Below are positions 1 through 5,895 of a stretch of 7,151 nucleotides of DNA, in pieces (position 1 is the first letter of the stretch; every line of letters starts with the position of its first letter). Position numbers and translations under genes: made by a program. The notes beneath the pieces are model-generated. The model was not told the origin of the DNA. It saw only the letters and a list, made by a program, of their open reading frames with translations, and did no database searches. Source of the DNA: Candidatus Sulfotelmatobacter sp. (GTDB lineage Bacteria > Acidobacteriota > Terriglobia > Terriglobales > Acidobacteriaceae). Location of the stretch: assembly GCA_030037575.1 (NCBI GenBank), contig JASHRB010000343.1, positions 1 to 7,151 of the forward strand, written 5' to 3'.

Positions 1-582
1 GTTGATGTAAGGCCGCCCCCCGCCGTTGATCGCGCCTTGCGTGGTCTGCGATCCATATTCAAAGGTCGAAGGATCGGTGGTCACCACTCCGGGGGAAAGC
101 AGCGTCAGCTGAATGTAATTGCGCGTCGTCAGCGCCAGGTTCTCAATGCTGTTCGAATCCATGACGGTCCCGACTTGCGCATCTTCTGTCTGCAGGACCG
201 GCGCCGCCCCCGTGATCTCAATGGTTTCCGAAACCTTGCCAACCTTTAGTTGCACATCCACACGTGCAATCTGGTTCAGAACGAGAGTGAACGGCGGCCG
301 AACCGCGGTGTCGAATCCGGTCGCCGATATCTTCACTCCGTAATTGCCAATGGGCAGGCGCAGCAGGCTGTACGCTCCGCTGTCGTTCGACTGAGCATTC
401 CACTGCGTCCCCCGCTCGGTGTCGGTAGCCACCACCTGAGCGCCCCGAATGGGGGCTCCGGTCTGATCGCTCACGGTGCCGACAATCGATGCCGTCACTT
501 CCTGGCCCCAAGCCGGCTTTAAAGTGGCCGCCATTCCTAGCAGTGTCAGCGCAACCAGGCATCGAATCCCCAGCTTTTTCAT
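1..582 (-). CDS. TonB-dependent receptor with carboxypeptidase-regulatory-like N-terminal domain (partial, N-terminus only)
   Basis: The minus strand is open for 194 codons from an ATG at 582 to the left edge, so only the N-terminus is present. Seen: a signal peptide (MKKLGIRCLVALTLLGMA, cleavage probably near residues 25-27, ...AWGQ), then a CarboxypepD_reg-like beta-sandwich at about residues 29-115 (ASIVGTVSDQTGAPIRGAQV, later GAYSLLRLPIGNY and ARVDVQLKVG). The start of a receptor plug follows (VSETIEITG, PVLQTEDAQVGTVMD, then GAINGGGRPYIN at the edge). Acidobacterial proteins of this build are usually about 1000 residues or more and form outer-membrane channels for TonB-dependent import of large ligands, often glycans. 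The start is supported by GGGAGG five bases upstream. A sigma70-like promoter overlaps an operator shared with the divergent GntR gene. The substrate cannot be told from this part. Confidence in the family is high. Confidence 0.9.
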   Translation of the reverse strand, partial: MKKLGIRCLVALTLLGMAATLKPAWGQEVTASIVGTVSDQTGAPIRGAQVVATDTERGTQWNAQSNDSGAYSLLRLPIGNYGVKISATGFDTAVRPPFTLVLNQIARVDVQLKVGKVSETIEITGAAPVLQTEDAQVGTVMDSNSIENLALTTRNYIQLTLLSPGVVTTDPSTFEYGSQTTQGAINGGGRPYIN

Positions 583-647
583 TGCAACCTCCCTGAGAGC
601 TACTGGCGCGCTCACGCACGCCCAGAACCGAGCTAATATAATCGGAC

Positions 648-663
648 TATGCTATATAGCACA
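648..663. promoter_or_regulatory. Probable GntR operator, copy 1 (over receptor -10)
   Basis: A perfect 12-base palindrome TGCTATATAGCA (650-661) sits inside a 16-base stretch that recurs at 994-1009 with 15 of 16 matches. Dimeric GntR/HutC-family regulators bind short palindromes of this size, and the adjacent gene encodes one. Its position over the receptor -10 box suggests repression by blocking RNA polymerase. Binding itself is inferred. Confidence 0.65.
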
Positions 664-680
664 CATTAGTCTGTGGTCAA
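653..680 (-). promoter_or_regulatory. Promoter of the TonB-dependent receptor gene
   Basis: On the minus strand TTGACC (675-680) and TATATA (653-658) are separated by 16 bases, close to the sigma70 consensus. Transcription would start near 646, giving a leader of about 64 bases that ends in the GGGAGG ribosome site before the ATG at 582. The -10 hexamer is the centre of the palindromic operator. Inferred from sequence only. Confidence 0.6.
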
Positions 681-929
681 GAAAAAAATGCAATGCCCCC
701 AAGAATTTTCCCTGCATGCCGTCCTACCGCTCTATATCGGTTTATCCTTCCCCAGCCGAAGCCGAATGCGGATTGATAAGCCCGCTTGTTGCCGGCTTCC
801 GCCCTCCGGCGTGAAAATCTGTGCAAAAGCCGTGGAAATCTTGAGAGAGATAGCCGCGGACACGGCCGTCCCTGAGGTTCGGCGCAGCTTCCCGCTATTG
901 CTGCAACCCATTTCCGCTCTATAGCAATT
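664..929. other. Intergenic stretch with no convincing gene
   Basis: The 452-base gap between the two divergent genes (583-1034) is explained at its ends by leaders, promoters and operators. The middle part holds no open frame with a ribosome site. The only structures seen are degenerate versions of the operator core, GCTCTATAGCA at 916-926 and a weaker GCTCTATATCG at 729-739, followed by a terminator-like hairpin at 930. An unannotated small RNA on the plus strand ending at that hairpin is possible but unsupported. Confidence 0.4.
916..926. promoter_or_regulatory. Possible third, degenerate GntR operator
   Basis: GCTCTATAGCA matches the core GCTATATAGC of the two strong sites at 9 of 10 positions, the single change being A to C at the fourth base. 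It lies about 80 bases upstream of the second strong site and could be an auxiliary site, or a chance match in an AT-richer gap. Confidence 0.3.
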
Positions 930-964
930 GCCGGCGGGAAGGCCTCCCCGCCCGGCGTTTTTCT
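930..964 (+). terminator. Rho-independent terminator-like hairpin upstream of the GntR promoter
   Basis: GCCGGCGGG (930-938) pairs with CCCCGCCCGGC (946-956), allowing one bulged C, around the loop AAGGCCT. It is followed by GTTTTTCT. The T-run is on the plus-strand side, so it would stop rightward transcription just before the GntR -35 box at 976. No rightward gene precedes it, so it may insulate the regulator promoter or end a small transcript. Confidence 0.5.
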
Positions 965-975
965 GGGATTTTTAC

Positions 976-1004
976 TTTACAGGATTCGTGCAATACGCTA
1001 TATA
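976..1004 (+). promoter_or_regulatory. Promoter of the GntR-family regulator gene
   Basis: TTTACA (976-981) and TATATA (999-1004) are separated by 17 bases, an almost ideal sigma70 layout. The predicted start near 1011 leaves a leader of about 24 bases with no clear Shine-Dalgarno sequence. As in the receptor promoter, the -10 box is the centre of the palindromic operator, which points to autoregulation. Confidence 0.6.
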
Positions 1005-1009
1005 GCACA
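994..1009. promoter_or_regulatory. Probable GntR operator, copy 2 (over regulator's own -10)
   Basis: TACGCTATATAGCACA repeats the site at 648-663 with a single difference (C for T at the third base). The perfect palindrome here is the 10-base GCTATATAGC (997-1006). The copies are in the same orientation although the two promoters point in opposite directions. Inferred to be bound by the product of the gene starting at 1035. Confidence 0.65.
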
Positions 1010-1034
1010 TGGGGCCTCGTGTATAAGATCGCTT

Positions 1035-1757
1035 ATGGCTGGAAATCACCGCAACGGCACGCCGGTCTACAAGCGCATTCAGAACATCATTCGCAAGCGC
1101 ATCGAGGCGGCTGAATTAAATCCCGGCGATCCGGTTGCCTCAGAGCGAGAATTGGCCAAGATCCACAAAGTGAGCCTCATGACCGCTCGCCACGCCCTGG
1201 CGGGCCTCGAGCGCGAAGGTATCGTCGAACGCCGCCGTGGCGCCGGGACGTTCGTGGCCGCTCCGAAGATTCACTTCAACAAGCTCATGAGCTATACCGA
1301 GCACATGTCGAGCCGCGGCCTCGCCCCCCGTTCCCGCGTGCTGGTCGCCAAAATCGTCGAGGATGAGCAGGAAATTGCCGCCCGCCTGGGCCTGCCCGTG
1401 GCCAGCCGCATGGTGAAGATCACTCGCCTTCGCCTCACCGGCGAGGAGCCGTTCGCGCTGGAGACCTGCTATTTGCCCGCCGCCGAATATTCCAACCTGG
1501 TGAGCGCTCCGCTCGGCCGCAGTTCGCTGTTCGCCGCTTTGCAGCACGATTACGACGTGGAGCTGGCTTACGCAGATGAGGAAATTGACGCCACCGCCGC
1601 CGACGCCAACCTCGCCGAAATGCTAGGCCTGGCCAAAGGTTCCGCTCTCCTCCGCATTCGTCAGGTCATTTATTCCACCAAGGGCAAACCCACCATCTAC
1701 GGTGTGGGCTATTATCGCTCCGAGCGGCACACTCTTTTCGTTCGGCGCTTTCGCTGA
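1035..1757 (+). CDS. GntR/HutC-family transcriptional regulator with UTRA ligand-binding domain
   Basis: A 240-residue DNA-binding repressor of the usual HutC-subfamily length. Seen: an N-terminal winged helix at about residues 10-75 opening with GTPVYKRI, then VASERELAKIHKVS, TARHALAGLEREGIV and the wing RRGAGTFVA, all typical GntR signatures. A UTRA effector domain follows at about 83-235 (FNKLMSYTEHMSSRG, ETCYLPAAEYSNL, LRIRQVIYS). UTRA domains usually bind a sugar phosphate, amino acid or similar small metabolite; the ligand here cannot be named. The ATG at 1035 is chosen because the winged helix begins eight residues later and no in-frame start exists just upstream. The gene faces a TonB-dependent receptor, and both promoters carry the same palindrome on the -10 box. 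It most likely represses itself and the receptor. Confidence in the family is high; the target is inferred. Confidence 0.93.
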   Translation: MAGNHRNGTPVYKRIQNIIRKRIEAAELNPGDPVASERELAKIHKVSLMTARHALAGLEREGIVERRRGAGTFVAAPKIHFNKLMSYTEHMSSRGLAPRSRVLVAKIVEDEQEIAARLGLPVASRMVKITRLRLTGEEPFALETCYLPAAEYSNLVSAPLGRSSLFAALQHDYDVELAYADEEIDATAADANLAEMLGLAKGSALLRIRQVIYSTKGKPTIYGVGYYRSERHTLFVRRFR

Positions 1758-1880
1758 TGGTCCGGATCCGGGAGTGGCCTGACATGCTGAATGCTCCAGG
1801 CTACTGCCCTCACTGCTGCGCGTGAGCGGCCGACCGCAACAGAGACCAGCTCTTGCCCAACCGGTCCCCGGCCGGAATGC

Positions 1881-1902
1881 GCGGAGTGGGGCTCGCTTTT
1901 TT
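1881..1902 (+). terminator. Rho-independent terminator of the GntR gene
   Basis: GCGGAG (1881-1886) and CTCGC (1892-1896) form a short stem with one bulged G around TGGGG, followed directly by six T residues. It lies 124 bases past the regulator stop codon. The last two T residues overlap the stop codon of the convergent minus-strand gene, so the intergenic gap is fully used. Confidence 0.5.
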
Positions 1903-2257
1903 ATGCCGGCGCCGGTGCTTGCATCGCGGCCACCGCTTGTTCGAGGTGATCAAGAGTCTGTTCGACGGTGAGCGAGTACATTTCGCGGCCGAGGCCCTCA
2001 CCGGCCTCGAGCGCCGCTTTCAGGTAATGGCCGGCAATTTCGATGGCCAACGAATCGGTAATGGCCTTGCCCGTGCGCTTCTTGTATTCCCCCCACGCCG
2101 GATGGGGCAAGGCGACCCACACGGTTCTGCCATCGGCAAGAAATTTAATGTCCACGGCGTCGGCGTGACGTGTGGCAATGGCCACGATTAAAGCTTGGTA
2201 GACGCAGTGAACGGGCTGCTTGGTCCAGCGGTCGGTAGCGGTGAAATCTCCAAACAT
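1901..2257 (-). CDS. Hypothetical protein, 118 residues
   Basis: I do not recognise the family. The product would be a small soluble protein without signal peptide or membrane segments. It has an apparently folded core (VHCVYQALIVAIATRHADAV, DIKFLADGRTVWVALPHPAW), an alpha-helical second half (ITDSLAIEIAGHYLKAALEA, then TVEQTLDHLEQAVAAMQ) and an Ala/Pro tail. The start is uncertain. ATG at 2257 excludes a Pro-rich, low-complexity extension that would begin at GTG 2386 or ATG 2380; none of the starts has a strong ribosome site. A weak promoter-like pair just upstream of 2257 would give a nearly leaderless transcript. It is the last gene of the minus-strand run and lies 251 bases downstream of the MoaD/ThiS-like gene, so shared transcription is doubtful. 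It converges on the GntR gene. Confidence 0.65.
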   Translation of the reverse strand: MFGDFTATDRWTKQPVHCVYQALIVAIATRHADAVDIKFLADGRTVWVALPHPAWGEYKKRTGKAITDSLAIEIAGHYLKAALEAGEGLGREMYSLTVEQTLDHLEQAVAAMQAPAPA

Positions 2258-2267
2258 GGCTCTAGAA

Positions 2268-2297
2268 ACTATATCGGAGACAGCTCGCGGCGGTAAA
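2268..2297 (-). promoter_or_regulatory. Weak candidate promoter for the 118-residue protein
   Basis: On the minus strand TTTACC (2292-2297) and TATAGT (2268-2273) are 18 bases apart. Transcription would begin only a few bases before the ATG at 2257, implying little or no leader. Supported only by hexamer similarity. Confidence 0.25.
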
Positions 2298-2508
2298 TGA
2301 CCGGAGGCGCAGTCGGGGGGAGTATGATCGCCATCCTGGGCCGGCGTAGGTGGCGCAGCGAAGACCGGCGGCCAAACCATGGCCACCGGCGGTCATCCCC
2401 AAGCTTCGCCTTTTCACCGGCCAAGCGAGGGATCTCACTGATCGAAGAACCTCGATCGGGCTGTGGTTGCCTCGCCGGCATCGCCCGGGCTCCCTGCGGA
2501 AGTGGCTC

Positions 2509-2814
2509 TTACCCGCCGGCGATCGCACCGATGATGAGAAATGGCTCAGACCCTGTGGCCACAGCTTCGGGCAAAGGCACATCGGGCGGATTGTGCGACA
2601 GATCCTCTTGGCAGGCAAAAAAGCGCAGAAACGGGCGGCGCTGCCGCGTGGTTGGATCGCGTATCGTTCCGCGCAGCATCGGATACCGCTCCTCGAGCGC
2701 GTCGAGCACCGAAGCTTGGGTGACGGGAGAGGCGACCTCGAGCGTGATCTCGCTGTCGGCGTGGGCCAGCGCGCGAAGATGAAATGGTAGAATTACGCGG
2801 ATGATTTTGTCCAT
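2509..2814 (-). CDS. MoaD/ThiS-family ubiquitin-fold sulfur-carrier-like protein
   Basis: A 101-residue protein starting [17 protein letters not shown] and ending exactly in GAIAGG, the C-terminal di-glycine that MoaD and ThiS need for adenylation and thiocarboxylate formation by an E1-like partner. The beta-grasp pattern is visible: strand (IIRVILP), strand (EITLEVASP), helix ([16 protein letters not shown]), then [13 protein letters not shown] and the final strand [10 protein letters not shown]. It is longer than typical MoaD or ThiS (about 65-85) because of a middle insert ([14 protein letters not shown]). The frame stays open upstream to 3123, but family homology starts at this ATG; no clear Shine-Dalgarno is seen. 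No E1 enzyme and no molybdopterin or thiamine gene lies nearby. It sits downstream of an Asp-box beta-propeller gene with one broken gene between. From memory, this long MoaD-like type next to such a propeller gene recurs in other bacteria, so the two may work together. The target is unknown. Confidence 0.85.
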   Translation of the reverse strand: MDKIIRVILPFHLRALAHADSEITLEVASPVTQASVLDALEERYPMLRGTIRDPTTRQRRPFLRFFACQEDLSHNPPDVPLPEAVATGSEPFLIIGAIAGG

Positions 2815-2891
2815 GCAGTTAAACGGCCGACACAAACGGCGGCGGGCGATTCCGGGCTGCGCGACCACGGCCGTAGATTCCCGCCCCACAT

Positions 2892-3353
2892 TCACGCAAG
2901 CGCTCTCCCTTCCTGCCCGCGGTTCAACTCGGCGATGACAATTTTGTCCATTTTCATCATGGCCTGAAAAACCGCGTTCGATTTCTGAGCATCGGGATCG
3001 CCCATCCGTGGTATCAGTGCCGGGGGAATGATCCGCCACCAGAGTCGCATGGGTTCTAGAGCCAGCCGCAGCGGCTGGGCTTTCCCCCCTGGAGAAGCCG
3101 GTTCCAATAATTGTCGGCTTCATCCTGCGTTTCCCAGCTTACGAAAATCGAGAACGCTTCGGCAAAGGGAAACTGCGGGCCGCCAGGGAGCGCCATAAAT
3201 CGTTGTCCTTCAAGTTCGGAGTTCACGGGGTCGTCACTTTTCCGCCGACGCGGTTGACGCCCAACACTTTTGGGTTCTGGAAAATCGAAGCGTAAAAGTT
3301 GACGGCTGCCTCGGCCTGCTGGTCGAAGCAGAGAAATGAAGTGATTGCGGCAT
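2892..3353 (-). pseudogene. PhnB-like VOC-superfamily gene broken by three frameshifts
   Basis: Homology to PhnB-type glyoxalase-fold proteins runs along the whole 462-base region but is split over three frames. An ATG at 3353 follows a perfect AAGGAG six bases upstream. The family sequence then continues one frame off (AITSFLCFDQQAEAAVNFYA, 3348-3226, ending at TGA). It shifts to ELEGQRFMALPGGPQFPFAE and [18 protein letters not shown] (3226-3059, ending at TAG), then to [20 protein letters not shown] and [20 protein letters not shown] (3056-2892). Each break is equivalent to losing one base, and the three together restore the original frame. Two of them fall at runs of C. Total length fits an intact family member of about 150 residues, although a short stretch near the second break also seems missing. 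Either a recent pseudogene or base-calling errors. Spacing of 40 bases from the propeller gene suggests it was co-transcribed. The substrate of these proteins is generally unknown. Confidence 0.82.
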
Positions 3354-3393
3354 GGGCCGCTCCTTGAAGATTTGCTCGCCTGGGATTGTTCCG

Positions 3394-4569
3394 CTACTTC
3401 AGGGTTTGCACTTCCACGCTCAACACCGCCGGCAGATCGTGCACAATTGCGTTCCAGCTGTCTCCCGCGTCAGCCGATGCATAGATCTGGCCGCCGGTGG
3501 TGCCGAAATAAATTCCGCACTCCTCGAAGGAGTCGACTGCCATGGCATCGCGCAGCACGTTCACGTAGCAGTGTTTCTGGGGCAAGCCCTTTGACAGCGC
3601 CTCCCATTCGTTGCCGCCGCAGCGGCTGCGGAAGACCCGCAATTGTCCGTCCAGCGGAAAGTGCTCGGAATCGCTTTTGATGGGCACAACGTAAATCGTC
3701 TCCGGCTGGTGTGCATGCACGTCGATAACGAATCCAAAATCGGTGGGGAGATTGCCGCTGACTTCAGTCCAGCTGTCTCCGGCATCGTCGCTGCGCATCA
3801 CATCCCAATGCTTCTGCATGAAGAGCACTCCCGGCCGCTTAGCACTCATGGCGAGGTGGTGAACGCAATGGCCAACCTCGGCGGTCGGATTGGGAATGTA
3901 TTTGGAATAGAGCCCACGATTGATCGGCTTCCAGCTGGCGCCTCCGTCATCGCTGCGAAAGGCGCCGGCGGCCGAAATGGCAGTGAAAATTCGCTGGGGA
4001 CGGCTGGGATCAAGAATGATGGTGTGCAGGCACATGCCTCCCGCGCCAGGCTGCCAATGCGGGCCGCTGCCGTGCCCACGCAGGCCAGAAAGTTCGTGCC
4101 AGCTTTCCCCCCCGTCGGTGGAGCGAAACAGCGCGGCATCCTCCACGCCTGCGTAAACCGTGTCGGCCTCGCTCAATGAAGGCTCCACATGCCACACCCG
4201 CTTGAATTCCCAGGGATGCTGCGTTCCGTCATACCACTGGTGCGTGGTGAGCGGCTTGCCCTGGGCGGCAGAAGTATCGTAGGCGAACTTGTTGCTCTGC
4301 GGGGGCCCCGCCATGGCGGCAGGGCCGGCCGGCGTTCCCGGCTGGTGCCAGGTCTTGGCGCCGTCGTCGGAGCGCTGAATGATCTGCCCGAACCATGCGC
4401 TCGACTGCGAGGCGTAGATGCGGTTGGGATCAACCGCCGATGCTTTCAGGTGATAAATTTCCCATCCCGCAAAATGCGGCCCGCTGACTTCCCACTTGTC
4501 GCGCTTGCCATCGGAAGTCAGAATGAATGCGCCTTTGCGCGTGCCCACCAGAACGCGGACTGACGCCAT
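3394..4569 (-). CDS. Asp-box (BNR/sortilin-like) beta-propeller protein, 'exo-alpha-sialidase'-like
   Basis: A 391-residue protein without signal peptide or membrane segment, so probably cytoplasmic. It carries five good Asp-box motifs (S-x-D-x-G-x-x-W): SDDGAKTW near residue 67, STDGGESW near 150, SDDGGASW near 206, SDDAGDSW near 260 and SADAGDSW near 365, plus a degenerate one (SRCGGNEW) near 315. Spacing between the later boxes is about 50-56 residues, as expected for blades of a six- or seven-bladed propeller. The N-terminus [19 protein letters not shown] is typical of a family annotated as sialidase or glycosyl hydrolase. Asp boxes are structural and do not prove enzymatic activity. A cysteine- and histidine-bearing stretch ([26 protein letters not shown]) is also notable. 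The start is supported by AAGGAG five bases upstream. The broken PhnB-like gene and the MoaD/ThiS-like gene follow in the same direction. Confidence 0.88.
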   Translation of the reverse strand: MASVRVLVGTRKGAFILTSDGKRDKWEVSGPHFAGWEIYHLKASAVDPNRIYASQSSAWFGQIIQRSDDGAKTWHQPGTPAGPAAMAGPPQSNKFAYDTSAAQGKPLTTHQWYDGTQHPWEFKRVWHVEPSLSEADTVYAGVEDAALFRSTDGGESWHELSGLRGHGSGPHWQPGAGGMCLHTIILDPSRPQRIFTAISAAGAFRSDDGGASWKPINRGLYSKYIPNPTAEVGHCVHHLAMSAKRPGVLFMQKHWDVMRSDDAGDSWTEVSGNLPTDFGFVIDVHAHQPETIYVVPIKSDSEHFPLDGQLRVFRSRCGGNEWEALSKGLPQKHCYVNVLRDAMAVDSFEECGIYFGTTGGQIYASADAGDSWNAIVHDLPAVLSVEVQTLK

Positions 4570-4618
4570 CGTCGCTCCTTATCGTTCAACTGGAATTGCC
4601 CGGGCTTTCTCCCGCTTG

Positions 4619-4650
4619 TCCTCCCGACGGTCGGGGCCGCGGCGGGAGGA
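4619..4650. repeat. Inverted repeat in the leader of the beta-propeller gene
   Basis: TCCTCCCG (4619-4626) and CGGGAGGA (4643-4650) form a perfect 8-base stem around a 16-base GC-rich loop. A competing smaller hairpin, CCGACGGTCGG, starts within the left arm (4624-4634). No T-run follows on either strand, so it is not an obvious intrinsic terminator. It lies in the 181-base gap between the DUF4760-like gene and the propeller gene, about 50 bases before the latter's start. The rest of this gap shows nothing recognisable. Confidence 0.45.
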
Positions 4651-4750
4651 ACCGGTTCATTAATGGATGCTGACGCCAAACGCAGGTTCCTGCTCGCCGC
4701 GGCCCTCAGCCGAGTGAAGCCCGTTCTACCGAACCGGCTTGGGCGATCGG

Positions 4751-5212
4751 TTACGCCGCTTTCTTGGCCTGCCCGCGCATCTGTTTCATCATCTGCCGCA
4801 TGGCGGCGACGTTGCCGGGGGAGCGCTTTTCCATCCAGACCTCGAAGCGCTGTGCGGCCTTTTCGAGGTTGGCGAGAAACAGTTGGTTTTGAAAGCGCTC
4901 GCGGCCTTGGGGAACGATGGCTTTCACTGCTTCCCATACCCCGAAAAACTCGCCGGTGGTCTCGAAGAAAAGGTCTTCGTGAAGCAGGCCGTAGTTGAGC
5001 ATCGCGCAGGCCTGGTCCCAATAGCTGAGCACCATCATGGCGAACTGTCCACCTTCGGTGCCGGGAGCGGCAATGCGCATGGCGTCATCGAAGCTCTCGA
5101 CAATGTAGTTTTTCCAGAACCAGTCGCGCGCCTGGCGCAGCCGCGCTTCCCGTCGCTGCTCGAAAAGTTGCAGTTGAAGTTGTGCCTGTTCGTGCGTAGG
5201 TTTGGTTTGCAT
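4751..5212 (-). CDS. Hypothetical protein, possibly DUF4760 family
   Basis: A 153-residue, largely alpha-helical soluble protein with no signal peptide. The N-terminus is Gln/Arg-rich and probably coiled (EQAQLQLQLFEQRREARLRQ), the centre aromatic-rich (MMVLSYWDQACAMLNYGLLH, EDLFFETTGEFFGVWEAVKA), and the C-terminus basic and Met-rich (MRQMMKQMRGQAKKAA). The pattern 'GLLHEDLFFETTGEFFGVWE' and the length recall DUF4760, whose function is unknown; this is from memory and could be wrong. The ATG at 5212 is supported by GGAG nine bases upstream. It is 70 bases downstream of the reductase gene in the same direction and may be read from that promoter. No terminator is apparent between it and the propeller gene, but the 181-base gap makes a single operon uncertain. 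Confidence 0.7.
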   Translation of the reverse strand: MQTKPTHEQAQLQLQLFEQRREARLRQARDWFWKNYIVESFDDAMRIAAPGTEGGQFAMMVLSYWDQACAMLNYGLLHEDLFFETTGEFFGVWEAVKAIVPQGRERFQNQLFLANLEKAAQRFEVWMEKRSPGNVAAMRQMMKQMRGQAKKAA

Positions 5213-5282
5213 CTGAATTCTCTCCTTATGATTTTTGCCCGTCCTTGGTTACCGTGCTTGTGAACTGTGATAGCTTTGCGAC

Positions 5283-5825
5283 TTATTCTCTCTGGTAATA
5301 AAGGATGACCACTCCGGAGCGGAGCAGCCTCGTTTCCCGTAGCTTCAGTTTAAGCCCGTGATCGATTCCCTTGAAGAGGGGGGTTCCGCCGCCCAAGAAA
5401 ACGGGATTGAGAATGACTCGATACTCGTCGATCAGCCCGCGCTGCAGGAGATCGGCGGCCAGCATGCCGCTGCCGAGAATGACCATGTCTTTGCCGGATT
5501 GCCGCTTGAGCTTCGCCACCTCACCGCCGGCATCGCCTTGGACCACACGCGCAGGGCACCATTCCGCTTTGGGGAGGGTTTTCGAGAACACGATTTTGGC
5601 AAGGCTGTTCATCTTGTCGGCAATCTCGTCTTTGGGCGCCAACGGCCAATATTTGGCCATCAGTTGGTAGGTAGCGCGGCCGAAAAGAAGCGTATCGACC
5701 GAGCGCAGCATTTCCGCGGCATAGGCGAAGAATTCGTCGTCGACTACGTGCCAACTCAGATCTTTGTCCGGTCCCTCGAAAAAGCCGTCGAGCGACATCA
5801 GGTTGGAGACGATTAATCGGCGCAT
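5283..5825 (-). CDS. Dihydrofolate reductase-family protein (RibD C-terminal domain)
   Basis: A 180-residue protein covering the full length of the single-domain RibD-C/DHFR-like family (YyaP/YwjB type), which binds NAD(P)H and is presumed to reduce a pterin-, flavin- or drug-like substrate in the cytoplasm. Seen: the opening RRLIVSNLMSLDGFFEGP, the conserved LLFGRATYQLM near residues 46-56, VFSKTLPKAEW near 79-89, and the strongly conserved MVILGSGMLAADLLQRGLID, with NPVFLGGGTPLF near 140-151. The ATG at 5825 is preferred over one at 5849 because it has GAGGAG four bases upstream, starts right at the first family strand, and lies downstream of the predicted transcription start. The gene faces an HxlR-type regulator, an arrangement that suggests control by it. 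The exact substrate is unknown. Confidence 0.9.
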   Translation of the reverse strand: MRRLIVSNLMSLDGFFEGPDKDLSWHVVDDEFFAYAAEMLRSVDTLLFGRATYQLMAKYWPLAPKDEIADKMNSLAKIVFSKTLPKAEWCPARVVQGDAGGEVAKLKRQSGKDMVILGSGMLAADLLQRGLIDEYRVILNPVFLGGGTPLFKGIDHGLKLKLRETRLLRSGVVILYYQRE

Positions 5826-5849
5826 TTCTCTCCTCGCTCGCCCCAGCAT

Positions 5850-5879
5850 ATTCTAGATCACTTGTAATCTGCAAGTGAA
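5850..5879 (-). promoter_or_regulatory. Candidate promoter of the DHFR-family gene
   Basis: On the minus strand TTCACT (5874-5879) and TAGAAT (5850-5855) are 18 bases apart, predicting a start near 5843 and a leader of about 18 bases with a good ribosome site. The spacer is almost entirely occupied by the inverted repeat at 5858-5878. The -35 match is only partial. Confidence 0.4.
5858..5878. promoter_or_regulatory. Probable HxlR operator between the divergent genes
   Basis: TCACTTGTA (5858-5866) and TGCAAGTGA (5870-5878) are inverted arms of nine bases with one mismatch, separated by ATC. HxlR-family dimers bind dyads of this size, and the gene starting 18 bases to the right encodes one. 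The site overlaps the -35 region of the HxlR promoter and fills the spacer of the opposite promoter, so one bound dimer could control both genes. Binding is inferred. Confidence 0.6.
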
Positions 5880-5889
5880 ATGTTAGAAT
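5862..5889 (+). promoter_or_regulatory. Candidate promoter of the HxlR gene, giving a leaderless transcript
   Basis: TTGTAA (5862-5867) and TAGAAT (5884-5889) are 16 bases apart. A start about seven bases after the -10 box falls on the GTG start codon at 5896. No ribosome site precedes that codon. Confidence 0.4.
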
Positions 5890-5895
5890 GCTCTG

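Noticed and set aside
673..924. Open frame of 83 codons in the intergenic gap, starting with GTG and ending just before the hairpin at 930
   Set aside because: No ribosome site, no recognisable domain and non-protein-like composition; its end next to the terminator is suggestive but not enough.
2440..2457. Inverted repeat GATCGA/TCGATC downstream of the MoaD/ThiS-like gene
   Set aside because: Perfect but short 6-base arms, with no T-run on either strand; not a convincing terminator or operator.
2297..2790. Overlapping plus-strand frames of 146 and 161 codons opposite the MoaD/ThiS-like gene
   Set aside because: Arg/Ser/Pro-rich translations without family motifs; they are antisense shadows of a clearly recognisable minus-strand gene.
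2509..3123. A 204-codon frame reading through into the MoaD/ThiS-like gene
   Set aside because: Only the last 101 residues match the family. The upstream part is an off-frame reading of the broken PhnB-like gene, with low-complexity sequence.
4739..5263. A 174-codon plus-strand frame opposite the DUF4760-like gene
   Set aside because: It mirrors the minus-strand gene, which has a good ribosome site and coherent helical composition; the plus-strand frame has neither.
5826..5849. Earlier ATG at 5849 for the DHFR-family gene
   Set aside because: It adds eight residues outside the family, lacks a ribosome site, and lies upstream of the predicted transcription start; ATG 5825 has GAGGAG.
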